Source: Anaerococcus provencensis (lineage in GTDB: Bacteria > Bacillota > Clostridia > Tissierellales > Peptoniphilaceae). Taken from it: a stretch of DNA of 64,000 bases. The stretch is taken from contig NZ_HG003686.1 of NCBI RefSeq assembly GCF_000312365.2, positions 931,957-995,956 on the forward strand. Direction: 5' to 3'. Within the stretch, counting starts at the first letter, position 1. Each line of letters begins with the position of its first letter. Position numbers and translations under genes: made by a program. The notes under the pieces are model-generated. The model ran no database searches, was not told the DNA's origin, and was given only the letters and a program-made list of their open reading frames with translations. Shown here in pieces: positions 1 through 8,362 of this stretch.

Positions 1-781
1 AATATACAAAGCCGGCTAGCATTGAGTCTCCTGATCCTACCGAATCGACCAATTCACCCTGAGGAGTTTCTAAGAAATAGTCATTTCCATTCTCATCTAA
101 CATATATGCTCCATCTGCACCAAGAGAAACAATTATATTTTTAGCTCCCATTTCTTGGAGTTTCTTGGCATATAACTTGATATCATCATTATCGTCAATA
201 CTTACATCAAATATTTGCTCTAGCTCTCTCAGGTTAGGTTTTATCACAAAGGGTTTATATTTTAGACTTTCTTTTAATGATGCTCCAGAGCTATCAACAA
301 TGATATTGACCTTCTTATTTTTAAATCTATCCATTATTTGTCCGTAAAAGTTAGCATCCATACTTTTTGGTATTGACCCAGATAAGAAGAGATAGTCATT
401 TTCTTTTATTTGCTCAAGTTGATCAAAAAGAGCTTCTATTTCAGACTTGCTAATTTCAGGACCATTGCCATTGATTTCTGTTTCCTTTTCTGCTTTTATC
501 TTGGTATTTATCCTAGTAAGACCCTCACTTACATGGATAAAATCAGAATTCAAATTAAAATCATCTTCTGTCATCCTTTCTAGTTCAAAACCAGTGAAGC
601 CAGCTACAAAACCCAAGCAAAGTGAATTTTCGCCCAAGTTTTTTAGTAACTTAGAAACATTTATCCCCTTTCCACCAGCCTTAAATGTCTCATCGACCAT
701 TCTATTAGTTTCGCCAACATCGAGCTTTTCAACTCTAACTATGTGGTCTATGGCAGGATTTAATGTTAAGGTATATATCAT
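1..781 (-). CDS. fruK: 1-phosphofructokinase, 3' end cut by window edge
   Basis: Reading the minus strand from 781 gives 260 residues with no stop, running off the window. It is a PfkB/ribokinase-family sugar kinase that would convert fructose-1-phosphate to fructose-1,6-bisphosphate in the cytoplasm. Visible marks are the N-terminal TLNPAID, the substrate-binding AGGKGIN (about residues 35-41), LSGSIP, and GSGDS with the catalytic Asp near the cut end. The family is about 305 residues, so roughly 45 are missing. An AGGAGG site sits 5 nt before ATG 781. The start overlaps the stop of the DeoR regulator gene as ATGA, so the two are translationally coupled. A fructose PTS gene probably follows outside the window (inference). 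Tagatose-6-phosphate kinase is the alternative, but the DeoR partner favours FruK. Confidence 0.9.
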   Translation of the reverse strand, partial: MIYTLTLNPAIDHIVRVEKLDVGETNRMVDETFKAGGKGINVSKLLKNLGENSLCLGFVAGFTGFELERMTEDDFNLNSDFIHVSEGLTRINTKIKAEKETEINGNGPEISKSEIEALFDQLEQIKENDYLFLSGSIPKSMDANFYGQIMDRFKNKKVNIIVDSSGASLKESLKYKPFVIKPNLRELEQIFDVSIDDNDDIKLYAKKLQEMGAKNIIVSLGADGAYMLDENGNDYFLETPQGELVDSVGSGDSMLAGFVY

Positions 782-1524
782 ATCTCCTCCTTATAATTTT
801 TTATAATCACTTCATCCTTTGACTTGGAATTACTGATAATCTTAAGATCATCATCCTTTGAAAAAGTCACTTGAAAAACTTTGCCAAACTTAGAAGCATC
901 TGCTAAAACATATGCTTTCATGCACCTAGATAGGGCCTTGGATTTGACCATGGCTTCATTAATATCTGGTGTTGTAAAAGCAAGATCTTTATCTATGCCA
1001 TTAGTCCCAAAAAATCCAAGGGAAAAATTAAAGTTTTCCAAGTATTGACAAGTACTAGCACCTACTAAGGCGCCAGTTCCCTTTTTAAATTCACCTGGTA
1101 ATATAAAAACTTTTTTGTTTCTTTCAGATAATTTTTGACCTATAGATATAGAGTTGGTAACATATGATGTATTTTCTGCATCAATAAATGGAATAAGCGC
1201 TTCAACACTAGTGCCAGTATCCAAATATACGAAGTCATTTTCTTTTATCAAAGACGCAGCATAAGATCCGATGATTTTCTTTTCATCAATGTTCTTTGTC
1301 AATTTATTCTCCATTTCTTCTTCTATGCCAATAAATTGAGCGTTTTTGATTGAACTTGCTCCACCAAATACCTTTTTTATTTTATTTAGAGAATCAAGCT
1401 CGTTGAGATCTCTTCTTATAGTTGCTAGCGATGCACCTAAATCATCTGATATTTCAACTGTTTTTATTGATCCTTTGTCATTTACAAGATCAATTATCCT
1501 AGAAAATCTTTCTTCCTTTAACAT
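778..1524 (-). CDS. fruR: DeoR-family transcriptional repressor of the fructose operon
   Basis: This is a 248-residue DeoR regulator. The N-terminal winged helix-turn-helix (about residues 6-57) contains VEISDDLGASLATIRRDL. The C-terminal sugar-phosphate domain shows DTGTS, GFFGTNGID and DASKFG. It overlaps fruK by 4 nt, so it probably represses fruRK and is relieved by fructose-1-phosphate, as known for the family. An upstream in-frame ATG at 1584 exists, but I chose 1524 for two reasons. It has a good ribosome site (AGGAAAGG), and a near-consensus promoter lies at 1546-1574, downstream of the longer start. The leader would be only about 15 nt. LacR/GatR-type repressors are alternatives, but the kinase next door points to fructose. 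Confidence 0.88.
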   Translation of the reverse strand: MLKEERFSRIIDLVNDKGSIKTVEISDDLGASLATIRRDLNELDSLNKIKKVFGGASSIKNAQFIGIEEEMENKLTKNIDEKKIIGSYAASLIKENDFVYLDTGTSVEALIPFIDAENTSYVTNSISIGQKLSERNKKVFILPGEFKKGTGALVGASTCQYLENFNFSLGFFGTNGIDKDLAFTTPDINEAMVKSKALSRCMKAYVLADASKFGKVFQVTFSKDDDLKIISNSKSKDEVIIKNYKEEI

Positions 1525-1545
1525 GATAAATCCTTTCCTGTTAAT

Positions 1546-1574
1546 AATATAATACAAATATAAATCATTGTCAA
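1546..1574 (-). promoter_or_regulatory. fruR-fruK promoter
   Basis: On the minus strand, TTGACA (1569-1574) and TATATT (1546-1551) are separated by 17 nt. The predicted start of transcription is about 1539, which leaves a leader of about 15 nt before ATG 1524. This arrangement decides the fruR start codon. Confidence 0.8.
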
Positions 1575-1607
1575 GCATACGCAATCAATTTCAATCATTT
1601 TATTATA

Positions 1608-1640
1608 TAAAAAAGACTCTGCATTTTAAAAGCAAAGCCT
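1608..1640 (-). terminator. Terminator after the rluA-type gene
   Basis: On the minus strand, AGGCTTTGC (1632-1640) pairs with GCAGAGTCT (1614-1622) as a 9-bp stem with two G-U pairs, followed by six T. The stem begins inside the stop codon of the pseudouridine synthase gene. Confidence 0.7.
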
Positions 1641-2475
1641 AAATCTTTATATCTTCATAGTCTGAAACTAAGTCTATATTTTTATAGTCAATAAAACGAA
1701 CAAATTTAATCTCATAGCAGTGGAGCAAAAATCTGTTTATATTAATCTTTGAACCGTATAGCTTATCCCCAATAATAGGATGGCCCAAATATGATAGTTG
1801 TGACCTTATCTGGTGTGTTTTGCCTGTCTTTATATCCGCCCTAATATAGCTGATATTATTTTTTTGATCATAATCTATCGTCTTGAAGTGGCTTATAGCA
1901 AGTTTGCCCTCGCTACCTACATCATATCTTTTCATATTCTCATTATAAGCAAGTTTAGTTTTGAGAGTTTTATCAATTTTTACATTTCCCTCCACGACTG
2001 CCAGATAATATTTAAAAAAATTATTGTCTTCGATTTGTTTTTGATAGTAGGCAAAAGCGTATGGATTTTTGGCAACCATTAATAAACCTGAAGTGTTCAT
2101 ATCAAGTCTATTTACAAGTCTTATCTTTGATTTTATATTGTTATCTTGAAAGTAGTAGGCTAGATGGTTTGCTAGAGATTCCTGTCCTTTGGAGTTAACT
2201 GTAAGATTAGCTGCCTTGTCCACTACCAATATATGACAATCTTCATAAACTATATTTAACTTGCCTTTTATGGGATCATAGTCCAATTTTTCATCTTCTA
2301 TTGGAATCTTTAATATATCTCCTGCTTTTAAATCTTGATTATTACTAGTATTAATGTCGTCAATTATATATCCAGTCTTTACTATGTCTGTAATTGCTCT
2401 TTTTGAAAATCCATTTTTTTCTAAAAACTTTTTAACTTTTATATCTTCGTTTATATTAAAACTAATGTAATTCAT
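1639..2475 (-). CDS. RluA-family RNA pseudouridine synthase
   Basis: This 278-residue enzyme would isomerise specific uridines of rRNA or tRNA to pseudouridine. The N-terminal part (about 10-60) resembles an S4 RNA-binding domain. The catalytic domain carries LVNRLDMNTSGLLM, whose Asp (about residue 125) is the catalytic residue of the RluA/RluC/RluD family. The usual HRLD is NRLD here. The C-terminal KTGKTHQIRSQL and PIIGDKLYG motifs are also typical. I prefer ATG 2475 to GTG 2481 because AGAGG lies at the right distance from the ATG and abuts the GTG. Its exact target (RluD-like, RluC-like or other) cannot be read from sequence. It is divergent from nadK across about 40 nt. Confidence 0.9.
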   Translation of the reverse strand: MNYISFNINEDIKVKKFLEKNGFSKRAITDIVKTGYIIDDINTSNNQDLKAGDILKIPIEDEKLDYDPIKGKLNIVYEDCHILVVDKAANLTVNSKGQESLANHLAYYFQDNNIKSKIRLVNRLDMNTSGLLMVAKNPYAFAYYQKQIEDNNFFKYYLAVVEGNVKIDKTLKTKLAYNENMKRYDVGSEGKLAISHFKTIDYDQKNNISYIRADIKTGKTHQIRSQLSYLGHPIIGDKLYGSKININRFLLHCYEIKFVRFIDYKNIDLVSDYEDIKI

Positions 2476-2517
2476 ATTCACCTCTATGTTATAATACTAT
2501 AAGAGAGGATTTTTGAT

Positions 2518-3303
2518 ATGACAAATGTTATTAATATTTTTAGAAATAAATCAAAATTTAGCAAGAGTGTCTTTTTTAAAACAAAGGACATATTAGAAGA
2601 TTATGGCTTTGAGGTATCTAGTAACTTTAATACTGATGCTATCTTAAACCTAGTTATTGGTGGTGACGGCACATTTCTTAAGGCAGTACATGATACAAAC
2701 TTTACCAACATCCCATTTATCGGCATAAATACCGGACATCTTGGTTTCTACCAAGAGGTTGAAGTTGATGAGATTGAAAATTTTGTCAAGGCTTTTAAGG
2801 ATGGCAATTACAAGGTGGAAGAACTTACCATTCTAGAGTCACAAGTTAACAAAAAACGCATGGATTCACTAAACGAAGTCGTTGTTAAGTCCAATAAAAA
2901 TCAAATAGTTAGGCTCAAGGTTTTTATTGATGGAAACTTTGTGGAAAATTTCCAAGGAGATGGTTTGATTATTGCCACCCCTCACGGTTCTACTGCCTAC
3001 AACCTATCCTGCGGTGGATCTATCTTGCACCAATCTCTTAAGGGCTATTCACTAACACCAATTGCACCTATTTTTTCAAATTTAAATAATGCAATTATTT
3101 CTCCAGTTGTTCTTCCAGAAGATGCAAGTATAGACATTTTAGTTTCAAAAAGGGACAATTACCACACTGTCTTCATTTTTGATGGCAAGGAATACAATAC
3201 TAGAGACTATAAGATTAGTATCAGAGTTTCAAATAAGACAATAAAAAAACTTATCCTTGATAAAAATCACTATTGGACTAATATCAAGAATAAGCTTTTA
3301 TAA
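2518..3303 (+). CDS. nadK: NAD kinase
   Basis: This 261-residue cytoplasmic enzyme phosphorylates NAD to NADP. It shows the family's GGDGTFLKAV (about residues 48-57, with the catalytic Asp), INTGHLGF, LNEVVV and the HGSTAYNLSCGGS segment that binds NAD. The length is normal for Firmicutes PpnK. The start at 2518 is supported by AGAGAGGA 8-9 nt upstream, and TATAAT at 2490-2495 could be its -10. It converges with the PBP2 gene: the two stop codons are one base apart and I see no terminator between them. Confidence 0.95.
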   Translation: MTNVINIFRNKSKFSKSVFFKTKDILEDYGFEVSSNFNTDAILNLVIGGDGTFLKAVHDTNFTNIPFIGINTGHLGFYQEVEVDEIENFVKAFKDGNYKVEELTILESQVNKKRMDSLNEVVVKSNKNQIVRLKVFIDGNFVENFQGDGLIIATPHGSTAYNLSCGGSILHQSLKGYSLTPIAPIFSNLNNAIISPVVLPEDASIDILVSKRDNYHTVFIFDGKEYNTRDYKISIRVSNKTIKKLILDKNHYWTNIKNKLL

Positions 3304-3304
3304 A

Positions 3305-4834
3305 TTAATCGAGATTAACTTGGTTAAAGATATCCCTTATCAGATTTCCAGCAATTGGTGCAACCGTCACACCACCAGTATCAGCTGAGTTTTCTACAAC
3401 TATTGCTACTGCAATCTTAGGGTCATAGGCTGGGGCAAAACCAACAAACCAAGCATCAATAAATCCATTGGACTTATCTGCTGTTCCAGTTTTGCCTGCT
3501 ACTTGGATACCATCTACATATGCACCCTTGGCAGTACCTTCGTTTACTACATCTACCATCAAATCACGGATAGTATTTGCATTGATCATATTGGTAACCT
3601 TAGATAGGATTTCTTTCTTATTTTCATAAATTACATTATTATCTTTATCCGTAATAGTTGAAACCAAGCGAGGTTTCATCATCACTCCTCCATTAGCAAT
3701 TGTTGATGTTATCATAGCCATATGAAGGGGCGTAACCTGAGTTTTACCATAACCAAATCCTGTCATAGCAAGGTCTGCTTGGTTTAGTTCCTTATAAGGA
3801 ATTACAGAATCATATTTTTCCAAATCAAATTCATAAGGCTTATTAAACATATATTTATCTGTCATATTCATAAGACTTTCTTTGCCCATCTCGTTAGTTT
3901 TAGCTGCAAAGTAAGTATTTACAGAATACATAAAAGCACGTCTTAAATCCAAGGCTCCAAAAACTTGATTGTCAAAGTTTGTTATCTCAAAATTTTGTAT
4001 TAATTCAGATCCTGTATCTTCGTATGACTGATCTATCTTTGAATCCAATAAAGCATTGGTCGTCACAATCTTAAAGGTTGACCCTGGCCTATAAAGACCA
4101 GCAGAAGCTCTGTTTACCAAAGGCCCATTGTTATTTGCTATGAGGTTTTCCCAATCAGCATCCACAGAATTCGGATTGAAAGTCGGTAGAGAAACCATAG
4201 CAAGGATTTCTCCAGTCATTGGATTCATAACAACTGCCGCTCCAGTGTATTGACTCATATAATTGTAGGTTAAATTTTGTATATTTTGATTTAAGGTAAG
4301 GTGCAAATCGTTGCCCTTATCATTATTTACAATCATCTTCCTAAACTGACTTAAATTATCATCGTGAAGATTTAATAACCACTTGTTGTAGGTCTTTTCA
4401 AGACCAGTCTTGCCATAAGTCTTGGAATTATAACCTGTTATAGTAGAACTTATAGCTCCATAATTATAAATACGAGTTTTTGAACCGTCGGAATTTTCCT
4501 CATCATAGGCCAAAAGATTGCCTAAGCTATCATAAATATCTCCTCTGTCTATGGCATCTTCATTTATCCAAAGTCTTCTATTATTCTCATTTTTTGCTAT
4601 TTCGCTTGATTTAAAAAGCTGGAAATATACCAAATAGATGGCAAGACCCATAAATAGGACGACAAAAAATATCATAACAAAAAGAAGCCTTTTATTTATG
4701 GTAGATTTTGATAGGACTTTTAGCTCTTTGCTATCTTTGATCCTATACTCTTCTTCTTTTTTCATTATCTTTTTTAGAAAAGTTTCATCTGTCTTTCTTT
4801 TTTTACTAGCTCGGTATTTTTTATCTTCACTCAT
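3305..4834 (-). CDS. Class B penicillin-binding protein 2 (peptidoglycan transpeptidase)
   Basis: This 509-residue membrane-anchored transpeptidase cross-links peptidoglycan outside the membrane. A charged cytoplasmic N-terminus (about 1-48) is followed by one transmembrane helix (about 49-72), a pedestal region and the penicillin-binding domain. All three active-site motifs are present: STFK (S252-K255), SVN (304-306) and KTG (448-450). The compact size and the RPGSTFK context resemble PbpA-type class B PBPs that pair with an FtsW/RodA glycosyltransferase. The start overlaps the stop of the upstream FtsW/RodA gene by 8 nt, so the two are coupled, as expected for a SEDS-bPBP pair. Whether the pair serves elongation or division cannot be decided here. 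Confidence 0.93.
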   Translation of the reverse strand: MSEDKKYRASKKRKTDETFLKKIMKKEEEYRIKDSKELKVLSKSTINKRLLFVMIFFVVLFMGLAIYLVYFQLFKSSEIAKNENNRRLWINEDAIDRGDIYDSLGNLLAYDEENSDGSKTRIYNYGAISSTITGYNSKTYGKTGLEKTYNKWLLNLHDDNLSQFRKMIVNNDKGNDLHLTLNQNIQNLTYNYMSQYTGAAVVMNPMTGEILAMVSLPTFNPNSVDADWENLIANNNGPLVNRASAGLYRPGSTFKIVTTNALLDSKIDQSYEDTGSELIQNFEITNFDNQVFGALDLRRAFMYSVNTYFAAKTNEMGKESLMNMTDKYMFNKPYEFDLEKYDSVIPYKELNQADLAMTGFGYGKTQVTPLHMAMITSTIANGGVMMKPRLVSTITDKDNNVIYENKKEILSKVTNMINANTIRDLMVDVVNEGTAKGAYVDGIQVAGKTGTADKSNGFIDAWFVGFAPAYDPKIAVAIVVENSADTGGVTVAPIAGNLIRDIFNQVNLD

Positions 4835-6089
4835 CTATTTCATCTCCATATTTAATGTCAGATGCACAATATTGCAGACATCCAAGTAGGATAAAACCAG
4901 ATAACATGGATGATCCACCTTGAGATATAAATGGCAAAGTTACACCAGTTAAAGGTATAAGTTTTAGGACTCCGCCAAGTATTATAAATGTCTGTATAGC
5001 AAATAATACTCCTATACAAAAGGCAAGAGTAGAAAAGAACTTGTCCTGTTGTATAAGGGAAATTTTAAAGGCCCTATATACCAAAATCATAAACAAAAGT
5101 ATTACAGCAATTCCCATAAAGACTCCCATTTCTTCAGATATGGCTGAGAAAATAAAGTCTGACTCAGCAACTGGTATATAGTCTGGATGTCCTAGGCCAA
5201 TTCCTGTGCCAAAAAGTCCACCACTTGCCAAAGCAAATAGAGCTTGGGTAATCTGGTAGCCTGTCCTATTTATATCAGACCATGGGTCAAGCCAGGTTGC
5301 AACTCTTATTCTAACGTGACCAAACATAAAATAAGCCAAAATAGAACCTAAAATCATGGCTATTATATTAAAGGTAATTAAAAATCTATCCTTTTCGAAG
5401 ACAAATTGGCTTAGAATCATTAGGCCAAAAAATATCAGGGCCGTTCCCAAGTCTTTTTGCAAGAATAGGAATCCAATGTATACAAGGATTACAAATTCCA
5501 TGTAAAATCTTCCAAAAGGTTTGCTAACGATTTGGTTGTAATTGCTATAGAAACTTGCAATAAAAAATGCTAGTGGTACCTTAATAAATTCAGATGGTTG
5601 AATAGTAATTATATTTTTAATAACAATCCAGTTTTTTGCCCCACCAATATAAGTACCAAATACAAGGGTTGCCATAAATAGTCCTATAGAAACTACTACA
5701 TAAAATATAGAAATCTTGGACCAAAACTTAAAGGCTTTCAAAATAAAAAATGTCAGGAAAAATAGAACCATGCCTACAAGGTAAAATTGTAATTGTCTCT
5801 TTCCATAGGCAGGATCTAGTCTATAAATCATTGATACACCTATTGAAAACAGCATATTTACTATCATTACTAAAATATTATCAGCCTTAGTAATTTTACT
5901 TACCAAACTTGTAGATAGGATAACTACCAATAAGATTGCAAGGTAGGTATACAAATCAGTGTCGCCTATGTTTTGAATATTGTATATCAAAGATAGGGAC
6001 AAAGATAAAATAGTAAATAGTAGTAGCAAAACAGCTGATTTTCTTGTGTATTTCTTCTCGTTTTCTACTAATACAAGGTCCTTATTCAT
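4827..6089 (-). CDS. FtsW/RodA/SpoVE-family SEDS peptidoglycan glycosyltransferase
   Basis: This is a 420-residue polytopic membrane protein with about ten hydrophobic segments. It carries SEDS signatures: WIVIKNIITIQPSEF, LQKDLGTALIFFG, the RIRVATWLDPW loop, ESDFIFSAISEEMG and the C-terminal PFISQGGSSM. The family polymerises lipid II into glycan strands with a class B PBP, which is encoded directly downstream. ATG 6089 is favoured over an upstream start at 6128 because AGGAGAGG lies just before it. With that start it overlaps the FHA gene by 8 nt. The three genes (FHA, SEDS, PBP2) form one tight cell-wall operon. Confidence 0.92.
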   Translation of the reverse strand: MNKDLVLVENEKKYTRKSAVLLLLFTILSLSLSLIYNIQNIGDTDLYTYLAILLVVILSTSLVSKITKADNILVMIVNMLFSIGVSMIYRLDPAYGKRQLQFYLVGMVLFFLTFFILKAFKFWSKISIFYVVVSIGLFMATLVFGTYIGGAKNWIVIKNIITIQPSEFIKVPLAFFIASFYSNYNQIVSKPFGRFYMEFVILVYIGFLFLQKDLGTALIFFGLMILSQFVFEKDRFLITFNIIAMILGSILAYFMFGHVRIRVATWLDPWSDINRTGYQITQALFALASGGLFGTGIGLGHPDYIPVAESDFIFSAISEEMGVFMGIAVILLFMILVYRAFKISLIQQDKFFSTLAFCIGVLFAIQTFIILGGVLKLIPLTGVTLPFISQGGSSMLSGFILLGCLQYCASDIKYGDEIDE

Positions 6090-6585
6090 TTTCCTCTCCT
6101 TGGATAAATAAGAACTGCAATTGACCAATATGAATTATGTCATTTGATTTTAGCTCAATCGCATCATAAATCCTCTCATCGTTGAGATAGGTTCCATTGG
6201 CAGATTTTAGGTCTTCTAAGAAATATATATCTTCATCTTGGATAATTCTAGCGTGGAATTTTGATAAATACTTATCCTTGATACAAATAGTATTTCTCTC
6301 ATCACGACCTATAGTATCATCCTCACCTATGAAGTAATATTCTTGAACTATGAATCTAAAACCATCTTCTCTATTTAATAATTTGAGATATGTATCGGAT
6401 TCCTTTTCCTTTTTAAGTGTAGTTCTTACGTCATAGTAGATAATTCTAATGATTGAATATATGAAGTAAAATACAACTACAACAAATACGTACTTAAGTA
6501 TTGTTGAAATCAATTGATATAAAGTTAAGTTTCCAAATACATTTATTGAAAAAAATTTATCTATAAAATTAAAAAAACTTTCCAT
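6082..6585 (-). CDS. Membrane-anchored FHA-domain protein
   Basis: This is a 167-residue protein. One transmembrane helix (about residues 25-50) is followed by a cytoplasmic FHA domain (about 90-165). FHA hallmarks are visible: TIGRDERN, the SKFHARI strand, and SANGTYLNDERI, the usual SNGT with an Ala inserted. FHA domains bind phosphothreonine. It leads an operon with FtsW/RodA and PBP2, matching the FhaB-type arrangement in other Gram-positives where Ser/Thr kinases control wall synthesis. No kinase or phosphatase gene is in this window. The short ribosome site and AT-rich leader upstream give no clear promoter. Confidence 0.85.
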   Translation of the reverse strand: MESFFNFIDKFFSINVFGNLTLYQLISTILKYVFVVVVFYFIYSIIRIIYYDVRTTLKKEKESDTYLKLLNREDGFRFIVQEYYFIGEDDTIGRDERNTICIKDKYLSKFHARIIQDEDIYFLEDLKSANGTYLNDERIYDAIELKSNDIIHIGQLQFLFIQGEENE

Positions 6586-6642
6586 AATATCTTCCTTTTC
6601 TTTAGTATCTATATTTTACCACATAATATTCTTTTTAAAACT

Positions 6643-6666
6643 AAAAAACTAGGGCAAGTGCCCTAG
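6643..6666 (-). terminator. Terminator of the glycogen operon
   Basis: A perfect 7-bp stem, CTAGGGC/GCCCTAG with a 4-nt loop, is followed on the minus strand by six T. It lies just after the stop of the phosphoglucomutase gene and closes the glg operon. Confidence 0.92.
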
Positions 6667-6670
6667 TCTA

Positions 6671-8362
6671 TTATTCTACACTATCAATGATTTCTCTCAT
6701 TGCCTTTATAAGCTCATCTTTTTTCGCTTCTGAACCATCTCTACTATCACTTATAGCATTGACATACATTTTGATTTTTGGTTCTGTTCCTGATGGTCTT
6801 AATGCTAGCCATGATTTATCTTCAAAGTAATATTTCAAAACATTTGATTTTGGAAGTCCAGTTTCATCAAATTTATAGTCTATGATTTTGTCTGTTTTTA
6901 GTCCAGCAAGTTCATCGATTGGATTGTTTCTAACTTCTTCCATGATTCTTCCTATCCTTGCCTGTCCGTCAAGACCTGTTAGGGTGATTGATACAACTTC
7001 GTTGGCATAAAAACCGTGTTCTTGGTATATATCTTCAAGTACATCTAGCAGAGATTTGCCTTGTTTTTTGTAGTATCCTGCCATCTCAGAGATCATCATA
7101 GCTGAGTTTACGGCATCCTTATCTCTTACGAAATCCTTGTAGTTATAACCAATTGATTCTTCAAAACCAAAGACAAATTTACCTTCACCAGTTCTTTCAA
7201 GTTCGTTTGCTACAGCATAAATGTTCTTAAATCCGGTTAATACGTCGTATTTTTTAACGCCGTATTTTTCACAAATAGGACTAATCAAATCTGTTGATAC
7301 TAGAGATTTTACTACAGCTGGATTTTCTGGAAGTTCTCCATTTTCTTTTAAGGCTGATAGGATATAATTGGTCAAAAGTGATCCTATTTTATTGCCTGTT
7401 AAGAAGACGTATTCGCCATTCCCATCTTTGATTTCTACTGCACATCTGTCTGAATCAGGGTCTGTTGCTAGTAAAAGATCAGCGTCTTTTTCCTTACCAA
7501 GTTTTTCTGAATACTTGAAAGCAGCTGGGTCTTCTGGGTTTGGATATCCTACTGTTGTAAAGTTTGGATCTGGGTTTTCTTGTTCTGGTACAACATAAAT
7601 ATTTTTAAATCCACGCTCATCCAATATTCTTCTTACTAGCTTATTACCAGCTCCATTTAGTGGAGTATAGACGATTTTGATATCCTTATCTATATCTTCA
7701 TTTATTGTACAAGCTAGTACTTCTTTTACATAATCTTCAATCAAATCATTACTAACACATTCGATTATCCCATCTTCTAGACCTTTTTCAAAATCAATAC
7801 GTGGGATTTCGAAAAAGTCTGGGTGTTCAGCAATGTGTCCTAAGATTTTGTCTGCTGTTTCATCTAGGATTTGGCTACCTTCACTATTGTAAGCCTTATA
7901 ACCATTGTATTCCATTGGGTTATGGCTTGCTGTTATCATTACACCTGCAGCTGTCTTTAGGTGTCTAACAGTATAAGATAAAACTGGTGTTGGTTGAATT
8001 TCCTTGTGAATGTATACTTTGATACCATTAGCAGCAAAAACTTCTGCTGTTACGCGTGCAAAGTCTTCTGATTTGTGACGAACGTCATAAGAAATAGCAA
8101 CTCCTGCTTTTTTTGCATCTTCGCCCATTTCAGCGACTGTATCTGCAAAACCTTGGCTAGCTTGGGCTACCATATATTCGTTCATACGGTTGGTTCCTGC
8201 ACCTAGTTTGCCACGAAGTCCTGCTGTACCAAATTCTAATGAAGAATAAAACCTGTCTTTGATTTCTTCGTCATTGTCTTTAATTTCTTCTAGTTCTTTC
8301 TTTGTCTGTTCGTCGAATTTGTCATTGTTGTACCATAAATCAAAAGATTCTTTATAGTCCAT
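6671..8362 (-). CDS. pgm: Alpha-phosphoglucomutase
   Basis: This 563-residue cytoplasmic enzyme interconverts glucose-6-phosphate and glucose-1-phosphate. It belongs to the alpha-D-phosphohexomutase superfamily. TASHNP carries the phosphoserine (S146), DPDSDR binds the metal, FGFEESIGY contacts the sugar, and RPSGTEPK binds phosphate. Length and motifs match PgcA-type Firmicutes enzymes. It is the last gene of the glycogen operon and overlaps the pullulanase stop by 11 nt. Its job there would be to supply glucose-1-phosphate to GlgC and to return it to glycolysis on breakdown. A separate GlmM at 48121 shares the fold but not the length. Confidence 0.93.
   Translation of the reverse strand: MDYKESFDLWYNNDKFDEQTKKELEEIKDNDEEIKDRFYSSLEFGTAGLRGKLGAGTNRMNEYMVAQASQGFADTVAEMGEDAKKAGVAISYDVRHKSEDFARVTAEVFAANGIKVYIHKEIQPTPVLSYTVRHLKTAAGVMITASHNPMEYNGYKAYNSEGSQILDETADKILGHIAEHPDFFEIPRIDFEKGLEDGIIECVSNDLIEDYVKEVLACTINEDIDKDIKIVYTPLNGAGNKLVRRILDERGFKNIYVVPEQENPDPNFTTVGYPNPEDPAAFKYSEKLGKEKDADLLLATDPDSDRCAVEIKDGNGEYVFLTGNKIGSLLTNYILSALKENGELPENPAVVKSLVSTDLISPICEKYGVKKYDVLTGFKNIYAVANELERTGEGKFVFGFEESIGYNYKDFVRDKDAVNSAMMISEMAGYYKKQGKSLLDVLEDIYQEHGFYANEVVSITLTGLDGQARIGRIMEEVRNNPIDELAGLKTDKIIDYKFDETGLPKSNVLKYYFEDKSWLALRPSGTEPKIKMYVNAISDSRDGSEAKKDELIKAMREIIDSVE

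Noticed and set aside
1524..1584. Longer fruR start at 1584
   Set aside because: The extra codons cover the best promoter in the region, and the ribosome site is at the shorter start.
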